A stretch of 64,000 bases of DNA. Origin: Nonlabens spongiae (GTDB lineage Bacteria; Bacteroidota; Bacteroidia; Flavobacteriales; Flavobacteriaceae). The stretch lies in contig NZ_CP019344.1 in NCBI RefSeq assembly GCF_002117125.1, positions 1,178,001-1,242,000 of the forward strand, read 5' to 3'. Positions 54,008 to 63,442 of this stretch are shown one piece after another; position 1 is the stretch's first letter, and each line of letters opens with the position of its first letter. The position numbers were made by a program, and so were the translations under genes. A model generated the notes under the pieces. That model searched no databases and was not told the DNA's origin. It saw nothing but the letters and a program-made list of their open reading frames with translations.

Positions 54008-54290
54008 ATCGCCCTTCGAGTGCCTCAGGGCTCGAATCGGAAATGTAACCGAGGGCTGAGGCTCTCGAAGCCTGGCGTAGAGTGCTGAAATTACGCCCTT
54101 CGAGTGCCTCAGGGCTCGGGTCAGAAACGCAACCGAGGGCTGAGGCTCCCGAAGCCCTGCGTAGAGTGCTGAAATCACACCCTTCGAGTACATCAGGGCT
54201 CGAGTCAGGAACGCAACTGAGGGCTGAGGGCGCAGCGGCTCGAAGCCTGACTTTGAAAACTGAGGGCTTGGGTGAATCTTGAGCAATATT
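54008..54290. repeat. REP-like palindromes, right block (three units)
   Basis: Three more units start near 54011, 54093 and 54179, with the same left arm and GAGGGCTGAGG right arm. Together with the left block they bracket the GIY-YIG gene. Confidence 0.85.
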
Positions 54291-54328
54291 AAAAGCTCAA
54301 GAAGCCTGACATTAAAATTGAGTATTGA

Positions 54329-56455
54329 ATGAAAAGAAAAAATATATCCAACATAAAAGCTGATTACGCATTCTCAAAACAAGAGGTCAAGTCAAGTAAG
54401 TTTGAGACTTCAGAGGGAATTCATATCAAGAAGAAGTACACTCAAGAAGATGTACAAGATTTGGAACACCTTGATTTTGCAGCAGGAATAGCACCTAATT
54501 TGCGTGGCCCTTATTCGACCATGTATGTTCGTCGCCCTTGGACGGTACGTCAATACGCTGGTTTTTCAAGTGCAACGGAATCCAATGCATTTTATAAACG
54601 TAATCTAGCGGCAGGTCAAAAAGGCCTTTCGGTTGCATTTGATTTAGCCACACACAGAGGTTATGACAGTGATCACGAGCGCGTAGTGGGTGATGTAGGT
54701 AAAGCTGGTGTGGCAATAGACAGTGTGGAGGACATGAAGATTTTATTTGACTCCATCCCGCTGGATAAGATGTCGGTTTCCATGACCATGAATGGGGCGG
54801 TTTTACCAATTATGGCTTTTTACATCGTCGCGGCACAAGAGCAAGGAGTGGATACTCAGGCGTTAAGCGGTACCATTCAAAATGACATCCTCAAGGAATT
54901 TATGGTGCGCAATACGTATATCTATCCGCCGCAGCCTAGCATGAGGATCATCTCTGATATTTTTGAATACACGAGCAAGAATATGCCGCGATTCAACTCC
55001 ATCTCCATATCGGGTTACCACATGTATGAAGCTGGTGCTACCAGTGATATCGAGCTCGCCTACACGCTTGCAGACGGTCTGGAGTATGTACGAAAAGGGC
55101 TCGCAGCAGGCATGGATATCGATACCTTTGCTCCTCGCCTCTCCTTTTTCTGGGCGATCGGTATGAACCATTTTATGGAGATTGCTAAGATGCGTGCAGC
55201 GCGCATGCTTTGGGCAAAAATGATCAAACAGTTTAATCCAAAAAATCCAAAATCACTCGCTCTAAGAACTCATTGTCAGACTTCTGGATGGTCACTAACC
55301 GAGCAAGACCCGTTCAATAATGTGGCCCGCACGGCAATTGAGGCATCGGCGGCGGCGTTTGGTGGGACGCAAAGTCTGCACACAAATGCCTTGGATGAAG
55401 CCATCGCGTTGCCGACTGACTTTTCGGCGCGTATTGCGAGAAACACACAATTGTTTCTGCAAGAAGAAACGGGCATTACAAAAACTGTTGATCCCTGGGC
55501 TGGAAGTTATTACGTCGAGAGTCTGACCGATCAAATCGCTTACAAAGCATGGGGATTAATTGAAGAGGTAGAAGAACTCGGCGGTATGACCAAAGCCATT
55601 GAAGCAGGAATTCCTAAAATGCGTATTGAGGAGGCCGCTGCCAAAAAGCAGGCCCGCATCGATTCTGGCGTGGACACGATTATAGGCGTGAATAAATACC
55701 CGAGTCCCGATGAGGATCTGATCGATACTCTAGAAGTTGACAACGCTGCGGTGCGTGAAGAACAGATTCAGCGTCTTAAGGAAATCAAGAATACCCGAGA
55801 TAATGATAAGGTGAAAACCGCTTTAGAAAATCTCACCCGAGCTGCTCAAAATAAAGATCAAAATTTGCTTGAGCTAGCCGTGATTGCTGCTAAAGAACGT
55901 GCTACATTAGGCGAGATTTCAGATGCGTTGGAAAAAGAATTCGGGCGTTATCGAGCCGAGATCAAGAGCGTTCAAGGCGTTTATAAAAAGGAGATTATGG
56001 ATGATTCCGCTTTCGCGAAAGCGCAACAACTAGCCGACAATTTTGCTAAAGGAGAAGGCCGCAGACCACGCATCATGATCGCAAAAATGGGTCAGGACGG
56101 GCATGACCGAGGCGCCAAAGTCGTCGCCACAGGCTATGCCGATGTGGGATTTGATGTAGACATAGGCCCTTTATTCCAGACGCCGAAAGAAGCCGCAAAA
56201 CAAGCCGTGGAAAATGACGTGCACGTGCTGGGAATATCCTCACTGGCGGCGGGACACAAGACGCTGGTGCCACAAGTAATGGCAGAATTGAAAAATTACG
56301 GTCGCGAGGACATAATGATCATCGTAGGCGGTGTCATACCTAGAAAAGACTATGAATTCTTGTTCAACGAGGGCGTTGCTGCCGTTTTTGGACCTGGTAC
56401 GAAGATCAGTGAGGCTGCGATTGATATTTTGACTTTATTGGGTGCTGAGAATTAA
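54329..56455 (+). CDS. mutB: Methylmalonyl-CoA mutase large (alpha) subunit
   Basis: 708 aa. N-terminal TIM barrel with [21 protein letters not shown] and a CoA-binding region ([14 protein letters not shown]); the C-terminal cobalamin domain has [26 protein letters not shown], with the DxHxxG cobalt-ligating histidine near residue 594. It interconverts methylmalonyl-CoA and succinyl-CoA. A full palindrome copy (56008-56023) is in frame in the inter-domain linker ([10 protein letters not shown]). Confidence 0.95.
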   Translation: MKRKNISNIKADYAFSKQEVKSSKFETSEGIHIKKKYTQEDVQDLEHLDFAAGIAPNLRGPYSTMYVRRPWTVRQYAGFSSATESNAFYKRNLAAGQKGLSVAFDLATHRGYDSDHERVVGDVGKAGVAIDSVEDMKILFDSIPLDKMSVSMTMNGAVLPIMAFYIVAAQEQGVDTQALSGTIQNDILKEFMVRNTYIYPPQPSMRIISDIFEYTSKNMPRFNSISISGYHMYEAGATSDIELAYTLADGLEYVRKGLAAGMDIDTFAPRLSFFWAIGMNHFMEIAKMRAARMLWAKMIKQFNPKNPKSLALRTHCQTSGWSLTEQDPFNNVARTAIEASAAAFGGTQSLHTNALDEAIALPTDFSARIARNTQLFLQEETGITKTVDPWAGSYYVESLTDQIAYKAWGLIEEVEELGGMTKAIEAGIPKMRIEEAAAKKQARIDSGVDTIIGVNKYPSPDEDLIDTLEVDNAAVREEQIQRLKEIKNTRDNDKVKTALENLTRAAQNKDQNLLELAVIAAKERATLGEISDALEKEFGRYRAEIKSVQGVYKKEIMDDSAFAKAQQLADNFAKGEGRRPRIMIAKMGQDGHDRGAKVVATGYADVGFDVDIGPLFQTPKEAAKQAVENDVHVLGISSLAAGHKTLVPQVMAELKNYGREDIMIIVGGVIPRKDYEFLFNEGVAAVFGPGTKISEAAIDILTLLGAEN

Positions 56456-56595
56456 TTTGTTTTAAAAAAGTGGTTTAGATTAATTTTTTGTCATGATGCT
56501 ACCATGCCTTGTCGTGGGCAAGTCTAGTCAATTTCGTCGGAATGTTCTCAAAAGCTGCAAAGCGGCCGTTGGAAAGCGAGAACAGTACACTCTTT

Positions 56596-57780
56596 TTAAA
56601 ACGCCTCTGCGATACTCAAATAAAGGTTATTAGTACCCTGACCGAATCCCCAGTCCAACCTTAAGTTTAGGTTTTCTGACTTATCGAGCATCCATCTCAG
56701 TCCCACGCCGTAGTTAGGCTTGATGGTTTCAAATTGCGCCTGGTCAATATTGCGATACACGTCACCAGCTCCAAGAAAAGCCACGGCGCCCCAGCGACTG
56801 TCACCAAAACGTTTTCTGTATTCAACCTGAGCGGCAAGAAGGTCTCTGTCTATGAATCGCCCCTCTTGATAACCCCTCATGATCTCACTACTTCCGAAAA
56901 AGGAGTATTCAGAAAGCGGCTGGTCACCTCTCACTGCGCGACCTACAAATTGAAAAGCAAGAACATCATGATTTCTGGGTGATAGATCTAGATAGTGGCG
57001 CAGATCTACACGGGTTAGATTGAATTTATTTGTTCCTCCCAAAGCTTCAAAATACTCTCCATGGGTAAATTCAAGATACCAACCCTCAGATGCGTTTAGA
57101 ATGATATCGCGACTATCATAAAGTGCAGCAACCTCTGCTCCTGCTGATGTCGAACCGTCAAAACCATCTACAGCGTCAGTTTCTACCGCGCCTCCCTCTA
57201 CTGTATCGACACCATAAATAGTATTATATCGCACACCAGCCCCTATAAAGAGGTAGCGGGTGAACATTTGTTTCAAGAAGATGGGTTCAAATAAAAATTG
57301 GGTGTAATCGTATCGCTCTTCACGACTATCAGGTGTATTGTTCCCTATCCCATAATATTTTAAAGGATAATTCTGAAACAGGATGTTCCCTTCAATAACC
57401 CATTTCTCTTGATTAGTAAAAATCTCAAATCCAGAATAGAGAAAAAACTGACTGTTAAGTGTATATTGAGCGGTAATGGGCATGTTTGAGACACGAGTCT
57501 CTTCACCGCTACCATTAAATTTAAATAGGTATTTTGCTCCTACTCCTAGACCAAAATTAGTTTCAGGTGAATAGCTCACAACGGGCGCGGCAATGAATTT
57601 TTGTAAATAGATGGTAGAGTCGCGTTCTGCCGCTTTTAGGTTGGGGTAAAAAGTAAAAAACTCTTTGAGGTCTTTTATGAATTTACTGTCCTCTTCCTGC
57701 TCCTGAGCTTGCCCATTAAAAGGCAAAACTATAAATATTATTAAGACGAGCAGACGAAGTGAAATGGTTTGATTTCTCAA
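56596..57780 (-). CDS. BamA/TamA-type outer membrane beta-barrel protein
   Basis: 394 aa with a Sec signal ending near NGQA. The body is built of alternating-hydrophobicity strands, and MRGYQEGRFIDRDLLAAQVEYR (near 300) matches the VRGY/RGRF-like loop of bacterial surface antigen (Omp85) barrels. POTRA domains are missing, so it is a barrel-only member and its substrate is unknown. The C-terminus ends in Phe, as needed for outer membrane insertion. Confidence 0.75.
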   Translation of the reverse strand: MRNQTISLRLLVLIIFIVLPFNGQAQEQEEDSKFIKDLKEFFTFYPNLKAAERDSTIYLQKFIAAPVVSYSPETNFGLGVGAKYLFKFNGSGEETRVSNMPITAQYTLNSQFFLYSGFEIFTNQEKWVIEGNILFQNYPLKYYGIGNNTPDSREERYDYTQFLFEPIFLKQMFTRYLFIGAGVRYNTIYGVDTVEGGAVETDAVDGFDGSTSAGAEVAALYDSRDIILNASEGWYLEFTHGEYFEALGGTNKFNLTRVDLRHYLDLSPRNHDVLAFQFVGRAVRGDQPLSEYSFFGSSEIMRGYQEGRFIDRDLLAAQVEYRKRFGDSRWGAVAFLGAGDVYRNIDQAQFETIKPNYGVGLRWMLDKSENLNLRLDWGFGQGTNNLYLSIAEAF

Positions 57781-57986
57781 TCTTGAATATTTTGGTGCAA
57801 AATAGTTTAAGCCCTACAAGCTCAATGGTACTTTATGAAACTTTTTAAAAAGTCTTGATAGAAATTAGAGCCTATTAGCACCAAGCAATCTAAAAACACA
57901 GCAATTTCTTAAAAAAATCTAAACAGCCAGAACTTATGGATTTAGTGAAGTATTATTGAAAATTAGGCAGTAATTCAATCGCTGGT

Positions 57987-58976
57987 TTGCTTATGAAAAA
58001 ATACTTTTTACTCTTTCTCGTCATTGCGTTATGCAGTCACGATATGTTCTTAAAATTTGACGACTATTTTCTAAATGCTGATTCTCAAGCCACGCTACAG
58101 CTTTTTAATGGAACCTTTGATAAAAGTGATAACGTCATAGATCGTGACCGTATGCTGGACGCATCTATGGTTGCTCACGGTCGAAGAATAGTAATTGATT
58201 CCAGTCAATGGTACGATAAGGAGACCACAACCTTTCTTGATTTCAAAACTGGCGATCCAGGAACCTATGTTTTAGGCGTAAGTACCGCACCGCGCAACAT
58301 TGAAATGACAGCTGATAAATTCAATGATTATCTAGAACACGATGGAGTTGTGGATATGTTGCTTTCGCGAAAGCGTAACAATCAACTGGATCAAGATGTT
58401 AATGAGAAGTATTCCAAACATGTAAAAACTATTTTTCAGGTAGGCGATCAACTTACCAACGATTGGAAAACGGAACTGGGTTATCCCATAGAATTTGTAC
58501 CTCTTGAAAATCCTTATGATCTGCATGCGGGACATGAGATGCGTGTAAAACTGCTACTTAGCGGTGAGCCACTGGCAAATCAGTTGGTTCTAATCGGTCA
58601 TGAGGTAATGGATAAAACCCATACACACGACGGTTCCACACACTCGCATGAAGATGCAGAACAAGGGCATACTCATGAGGGCCAGCTCGAGTTGCGCACA
58701 GATTCTAACGGTATACTGAACTTTGACATTACAGAATCTGGGGTATGGCACTTGAGAACCATTCACATGACTGAAGTAGAAGATGTGGAACTTACACACG
58801 AGTCCAACTGGGCTACACTAACCTTCCAGATAGGTGATGGTCATGAGCATGATGACGACTCGCACTCTCATGATGATGCTCACTCTCATGAACCTGAGTT
58901 TCCTACCACGCTTTTTTTAATTATCAGTCTGCTGGTTGTTTTAGGACTATTCCTGTTTTTCAAGTTCAAAAAGTAA
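57987..58976 (+). CDS. DUF4198 metal-associated protein with His-rich tail
   Basis: 329 aa (327 if the second ATG is used). A signal peptide is followed by SHDMFLKFDDYFL, the DUF4198 start. Two histidine-rich clusters (THTHDGSTHSHEDAEQGHTH near 211-230 and GHEHDDDSHSHDDAHSHE near 286-303) precede a C-terminal TM anchor (LFLIISLLVVLGLFLFF). It probably binds Ni, Co or Cu in the periplasm. It pairs with a HupE gene 1 nt downstream. A palindrome copy at 58361-58375 is read as LLSRKRN. Confidence 0.82.
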   Translation: MLMKKYFLLFLVIALCSHDMFLKFDDYFLNADSQATLQLFNGTFDKSDNVIDRDRMLDASMVAHGRRIVIDSSQWYDKETTTFLDFKTGDPGTYVLGVSTAPRNIEMTADKFNDYLEHDGVVDMLLSRKRNNQLDQDVNEKYSKHVKTIFQVGDQLTNDWKTELGYPIEFVPLENPYDLHAGHEMRVKLLLSGEPLANQLVLIGHEVMDKTHTHDGSTHSHEDAEQGHTHEGQLELRTDSNGILNFDITESGVWHLRTIHMTEVEDVELTHESNWATLTFQIGDGHEHDDDSHSHDDAHSHEPEFPTTLFLIISLLVVLGLFLFFKFKK

Positions 58977-58977
58977 G

Positions 58978-59655
58978 ATGAGACCAGTTCCAAGAATTTT
59001 TTTTATTCTAATCATATTGATATTACCATCACTTTCATGGGCGCATGATGTGACCAGTGCAGATCAGGAAATCCTGAATAATGGAGATTTATGGGCTTAC
59101 ATCTATGTAGGTGCGACACACATGCTCACAGGTTATGATCATTTATTGTTTCTGGCAGGTGTTATTTTCTTCTTGAAAGATTTCTGGGACATTCTGAAAT
59201 TCATTACAGCATTTACTCTGGGACACTGCATTACCCTGATCGCGGCAACATATTTAGGCTTTTCGGTAAATGAGTATTTTATTGATGCCTTCATCGCACT
59301 GAGCGTTTTTTATAAAGGATTTGAAAATCTCAAAGGTTTTAAACGCATTTTCAAATCAAAAGCTCCCAATTTGTTATTTATGGTTTTCGGTTTTGGATTG
59401 ATTCATGGTTTGGGGCTCTCGGCACGATTACAGTCCTTTGAGATGGGGCAGGATCAATTTCTACTGAAGATTTTGAGTTTCAACCTGGGAGTAGAATTAG
59501 GTCAGGTACTTGCCTTGATCCCGATCATCTTCTTGATACGTTTCTGGCAGAAGTTTAATTCTTACAAAGCGTTTTATAAAGCCGCTAATGTTTATTTAAT
59601 GCTCGCTGGAGTGGCGCTATTTATATGGCAGGTTTACTTGGCTATTAGCTCCTAA
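58978..59655 (+). CDS. HupE/UreJ-family membrane protein
   Basis: 225 aa: signal-like first segment ending WAHD, then about six TM segments. HMLTGYDHLLFLAGVIFF (near 47-64), FTLGHCITL and GFGLIHGLGLSARL are family signatures with histidines in the membrane. HupE/UreJ proteins are proposed metal (Ni/Co) permeases. It follows the DUF4198 gene by 1 nt, as commonly seen, and the two should act together. Confidence 0.88.
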   Translation: MRPVPRIFFILIILILPSLSWAHDVTSADQEILNNGDLWAYIYVGATHMLTGYDHLLFLAGVIFFLKDFWDILKFITAFTLGHCITLIAATYLGFSVNEYFIDAFIALSVFYKGFENLKGFKRIFKSKAPNLLFMVFGFGLIHGLGLSARLQSFEMGQDQFLLKILSFNLGVELGQVLALIPIIFLIRFWQKFNSYKAFYKAANVYLMLAGVALFIWQVYLAISS

Positions 59656-59659
59656 ATTT

Positions 59660-59770
59660 TGGTTCTTGATTCTTGGTTGGATCTTGGCTCTTGATTCTTG
59701 GTTCTTAATTCATGGTTCTTGGATCTTGAATCTTGGATCTTGAATCTTGAATCTTGGATCTTGAATTAGA
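59660..59770. repeat. Imperfect tandem repeat of TCTTGAT / TCTTGGA heptamers
   Basis: About 15 units of a TCTTGRT-like heptamer follow the HupE stop. Non-coding. Confidence 0.8.
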
Positions 59771-59826
59771 AACTTTTGATGTTACCGACTCAAAATGCAT
59801 CTGTTTTTAGTTAAAATCGGAAGATC

Positions 59827-60093
59827 CTAGAACTTTTTTGACAGGATGTCTTTTAGCATCTTGTTATCTAAACTCACATCAGCGTACATCTGTTTGAGTT
59901 TTTTGTTTTCTTCTGCAAACTCTTTAAGACGTTTTAGCTCTTGACGATCCATTCCACCGTACTTCTTTAGCCAGTAGTAAAATGTACTCTTGTCAATACC
60001 TAGTTCTCTGGACAGATCACCTACCGATCTACCTTGTACATTTTCTTTGAACACCTTGATGATCTGGCTCTTCGTAAACTTGCTTTTCTTCAC
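59827..60093 (-). CDS. IS3-family OrfA, remnant
   Basis: 88 aa from GTG. KFTKSQIIKVFKENVQGRSVGDLSRELGIDKSTFYYWLKKYGG is the IS3 OrfA helix-turn-helix, followed by a leucine-zipper-like helix ending NKMLKDILSKKF. No OrfB is found downstream, where repeats and hupE occur instead, so the element is truncated. A perfect 18-bp palindrome (60113-60130) lies upstream. Confidence 0.78.
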   Translation of the reverse strand: MKKSKFTKSQIIKVFKENVQGRSVGDLSRELGIDKSTFYYWLKKYGGMDRQELKRLKEFAEENKKLKQMYADVSLDNKMLKDILSKKF

Positions 60094-60150
60094 AATGACA
60101 GTTGTTGTTTAAAATTAGAATATTCTAATTATCTACTGCCCTATTTTTAG

Positions 60151-60570
60151 GAAGCCAACGTTTTTGAGGAAGGCTATAAATTAGTTTACACAAACCATGG
60201 CCATAATTATGATATCGGTTCAGGCGGTGGGAATAGGTTTCAAATCCAGAAATTAGAGCTTTCTCTGTTAGTTGATATCAAGGGGCCTATCAGACTGCTA
60301 GTAGGCCTGTCCATTCAGTATGACGTTAATACCAATTTTGATATTGATTTTTTTGAAGAAGCAAAAGTTGACGGATTCGGCACCAATGGACGGGTGGGTC
60401 TAGGCGTTAAACTGAAAATGAACGGTGTAGATATGAGATATGAATTTAGTTTATCAAATTCAAACGTCGCTTATAAAACTCGGGTTATTGGCGATATGAT
60501 TAATAGAATAGACTTTGATCTAACACCTAGTCAGTTAATTCTTTCAGTTGCGTATAGGTTTGAAATTTGA
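60151..60570 (+). pseudogene. C-terminal fragment of an outer membrane beta-barrel protein
   Basis: 139 codons are open to TGA at 60570 without a start; TAG stands at 60148. The sequence alternates hydrophobic residues (LELSLLVDIKGPIRLLVGLSIQYD, GRVGLGVKLKMNGVDMRYEF) and ends ILSVAYRFEI, the final barrel strand. The IS3 remnant lies immediately to its left, so its 5' part was probably lost in that insertion or a later deletion. Confidence 0.65.
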
Positions 60571-60586
60571 TGATAGATTGCAAATA

Positions 60587-60838
60587 CTACTCCCCTATCC
60601 CATGTTGTTTTAAAAACTCGTTCAATTCTTTGAAATTGGGATTTTTTAGGAATTGTTCTCCATACTTAACCGTTGGAAATTTGAGCTTACCATCATAAAG
60701 CGCGCGCACGCGATCAGCTGCGGCTTCATCTTTTTCCACATTAAAATCTTTAAAAATGATCCATTTGGACTGCATATAATTGCGCAGGGCAGATGATTTT
60801 GTGCACCAGTCCGTACCGTAAAGTTCAAGTTGTGGCAT
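60587..60838 (-). CDS. Glutaredoxin-like protein, monothiol type
   Basis: 83 aa from the ATG at 60838, which overlaps the end of the antiporter gene by 14 nt. YGTDWCTKSSALRNYM near residues 6-21 is the Grx active site in C-x-x-S form, and LKFPTVKYG supplies the cis-proline. It probably reduces or transfers thiol groups. Last gene of a three-gene operon. Confidence 0.78.
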   Translation of the reverse strand: MPQLELYGTDWCTKSSALRNYMQSKWIIFKDFNVEKDEAAADRVRALYDGKLKFPTVKYGEQFLKNPNFKELNEFLKQHGIGE

Positions 60839-62018
60839 CGCTGTTTTTGTATAGGAATTTGACGAGAGCGGGCTGGATTTTTTCTGCATTGCTTACGATA
60901 AATGGAGTGAGCGACATTAAGATGATCGATACTGCAAGAAATATCTGGTAGTTCTCCTGGCTGATCAGGTCGTACTGCAGTCCACTTTGAGCGAGCACAA
61001 AGCTAAATTCACCGATTTGAGCGATGGAAAAACCAACTGCAATTGCCGTTTTCCATGAAAGTTTCATAAACCGCACTGCGATGAGTCCTGCCGCTGCTTT
61101 CACCACAAAAGTGAAGATGGCCCAGAACAAAATATACCCGAAATCTGTCAAGAAGATACGGAAGTCCAGCAGCATGCCCATCGAGATAAAAAAGAAACTC
61201 ATAAAAACATACCGGAACGGCAAAAAGCACGAAATCGCCATGTGGCTGTAACTCGTTTCAGAAATAATCAGTCCAGCAATAAATGCACCGAGTGCTAGTG
61301 ACAATCCTAGTTGCTCTGTCAAGAGCGCTATTCCCGTCACGATAAAAACCGTGGCAATAAGAAACACTTCCTGACTCTGGATCTTCATCACGGTCTTTAA
61401 GAAAAATGGGATCACATAGCGCGCCAAAACGTAGGCAATACCTCCCATCAAAACCAATTTCCCCAGCAGCAAGCCTAGCGCAATTAGTGGATCATCACCA
61501 GCACCCGCAAGAATGGGTGTGAACAGCATAAACGGTACGATCATAATATCCTGAAACAATAACACGGCGAGGATGAACTTGCCGTGCGCCGTAGCGATCT
61601 TGTTGCGGTCCTGGAGCACCTTGATGACTATGGCCGTGCTACTCAGGGCATACAAAAATCCCCAGAAAACGCTTTCTTCCACCGTGGGACGCATAAGCAC
61701 AAAAATGAGGAGGGCAGTCAGAATGATCGTGATAAAGACCTGCGCGCTACCACCACCCAAAACATATTTTTTTATCTTTTTAAGGTTTTCAAAACTGAAT
61801 TCTAGTCCTACCGTAAACAATAGGAGGATAATTCCTATCTCTGCGTAGACATCCACCTCACTCATGTCGGCAAAATAGTCGCTGGTATTGGGACTCAACA
61901 AGATTCCCGTAATCAGGTAGCCTATCACGTATTGGATCCTAAGCAGCTTACAAATGATAATCACCGCAGTCGCGACACCAAATATTGCGCAGATATTAAT
62001 AAGAATATGATGCTGCAT
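60825..62018 (-). CDS. CPA2-family cation:proton antiporter (KefB-like membrane part)
   Basis: 397 aa with about 12 hydrophobic segments. GIILLLFTVGLEFSFENLKK, LSSTAIVIKVLQD, LLFQDIMIVPF and LGAFIAGLIISET are CPA2 signatures. It lacks the C-terminal TrkA-N domain of KefB/C, so it is a membrane-only member exchanging K+ or Na+ for H+. It starts 3 nt after the GNAT gene ends and overlaps the glutaredoxin gene; redox control through glutaredoxin is possible. Confidence 0.88.
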   Translation of the reverse strand: MQHHILINICAIFGVATAVIIICKLLRIQYVIGYLITGILLSPNTSDYFADMSEVDVYAEIGIILLLFTVGLEFSFENLKKIKKYVLGGGSAQVFITIILTALLIFVLMRPTVEESVFWGFLYALSSTAIVIKVLQDRNKIATAHGKFILAVLLFQDIMIVPFMLFTPILAGAGDDPLIALGLLLGKLVLMGGIAYVLARYVIPFFLKTVMKIQSQEVFLIATVFIVTGIALLTEQLGLSLALGAFIAGLIISETSYSHMAISCFLPFRYVFMSFFFISMGMLLDFRIFLTDFGYILFWAIFTFVVKAAAGLIAVRFMKLSWKTAIAVGFSIAQIGEFSFVLAQSGLQYDLISQENYQIFLAVSIILMSLTPFIVSNAEKIQPALVKFLYKNSDATT

Positions 62019-62021
62019 ATT

Positions 62022-62315
62022 TTAGGTTTTGGGAGTTTGCAGCACATCGTGCCATTCGGTTTTACGTTGCATAAGGGCTCGTGCAAAAGGGCATTGCGGA
62101 ATTATCTTTACCTCGTTGCGTCTTGCGAGATCCACGATCAGTTCCAGCAGGCGCAGTCCCAGCATGGGATTAGTATTGTTATCGGCAATGATCGTATGTT
62201 CAATCACGATATTTTCCCTCTCGTCGAGCACGTAGGTCATCGTACCCATGCGCTCTCGAGATTCCTTGGCCAGTGCGTACCCCTTTTTTTCCTGTTCCCG
62301 CAGTAAAATTTGCAT
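62022..62315 (-). CDS. Small GNAT-like acetyltransferase (YjdJ/Acetyltransf_CG type)
   Basis: 97 aa. MTYVLDERENIVIEHTII, MLGLRLLELIVDLARRNEVKIIPQCPFARALM is the compact GNAT variant with a modified acetyl-CoA loop. First gene of the GNAT-antiporter-glutaredoxin operon. Substrate unknown. Confidence 0.8.
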   Translation of the reverse strand: MQILLREQEKKGYALAKESRERMGTMTYVLDERENIVIEHTIIADNNTNPMLGLRLLELIVDLARRNEVKIIPQCPFARALMQRKTEWHDVLQTPKT

Positions 62316-62359
62316 AAAGAAGGTTTCGGTGGGGTAAATCTAGTAAAAACAGCATCTAT

Positions 62360-62566
62360 GTGCCTAGAATTGATTGGACAAGTTCAGAGCAGGTTCTTAG
62401 GAGAATTGCTCATAGAGTTTACGCTTTCGCGAAAGCGGAATACCAAAACATATCTTATAAAGGAAAAAACCTAGACTACATATATCTATACCTTGATCAC
62501 ATATCAATGAACCTCAACGAACAACTGAAATTTTGCAGCAATTTAAAACTGGAACTACGACTTTGA
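62360..62566 (+). CDS. Short hypothetical protein carrying the palindrome
   Basis: 68 aa from GTG. The palindrome at 62422-62437 is read as YAFAKAEY. Composition is protein-like (NLDYIYLYLDHISMNLNEQL), but no family or good ribosome-binding site is seen. It may be a gene fragment. Confidence 0.3.
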   Translation: MPRIDWTSSEQVLRRIAHRVYAFAKAEYQNISYKGKNLDYIYLYLDHISMNLNEQLKFCSNLKLELRL

Positions 62567-63380
62567 AGAGGACTTGTTTACTCTTTAACTAATGCCTAAT
62601 TAGAGTTTGAAAACAGCTTTCCCCATTTCCAACAGGATGTGAATGCCGGCGCCGGGAAACGCGATAGAGAATTAATGAGCGAGCGCATGAAGAAAGGCAG
62701 TGACACCTCAGTCCCCACTTGGCGTATCTTATAAAACGTCGTGATCGTGATCTTTGCGGCGGTGTGAATAGGTGGCAGACTTGTTAAACATGCAAAAGAG
62801 GAAAAAAGGCAAGAAGAGCAGATGGAATATATCAATAAGATAATCCGCCAACAAACGGCAGAATCAAAAACAAGAGCGAAAGAAATGAATAGTCTTTCCA
62901 AAAACGAGATCAGGAGTTTAGGGGGTCAACATCCAGATTTCTTTAAAATTTTATTTCTGATTAAGCGTCTATTGAAATCACTGTTGGTTTATACAGCTTT
63001 CCCTCATTTCAGATTGAAGAATCTGCTCCTGGTTGCCTAAGCCAACAATTTTTAAGTGACTTCTGAGAAATATGAAACTCAATCGGCAGTAAACCCTGCG
63101 CAGAGCTGGCAAAGCCGTCAATATGGCTCACATAGTAACTTCCCGTTATTGCCTTTTTCAGGAGCTAGAATTTTGAACCTTGATGACCAGAGTAATGATG
63201 GAAACAAGAGTTTTAATTTCACCTATCCGTTCATGTCCTTCCAGCGTCATCGTCATACAGAAGTTATTAAGAGCGGTGATTATACCTACTTTGTAACCAT
63301 CAGCGCCAGACGGGACGATTACAGGAAACTGGAAAAGTATTTAAATTACTATTTGAAGAAAAGGGAGTGAAGGCACCGGA
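62567..63380 (+). other. Stretch of degraded coding fragments
   Basis: Several + strand pieces in different frames look coding but have no full gene: about 62600-62730 (FENSFPHFQQDVNAGAGKRD), about 62770-63040 (Lys/Glu-rich helix EEKRQEEQMEYINKIIRQQ) and 63056-63370 (YPFMSFQRHRHTEV, ending KKRE). They may be remnants of one or more genes broken by frameshifts. Confidence 0.35.
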
Positions 63381-63442
63381 CATAAATTCTAAAAACCTCA
63401 AGATTTATGACAGCTTGAGGTTTCTAGTTTGTTTTGAGAATT

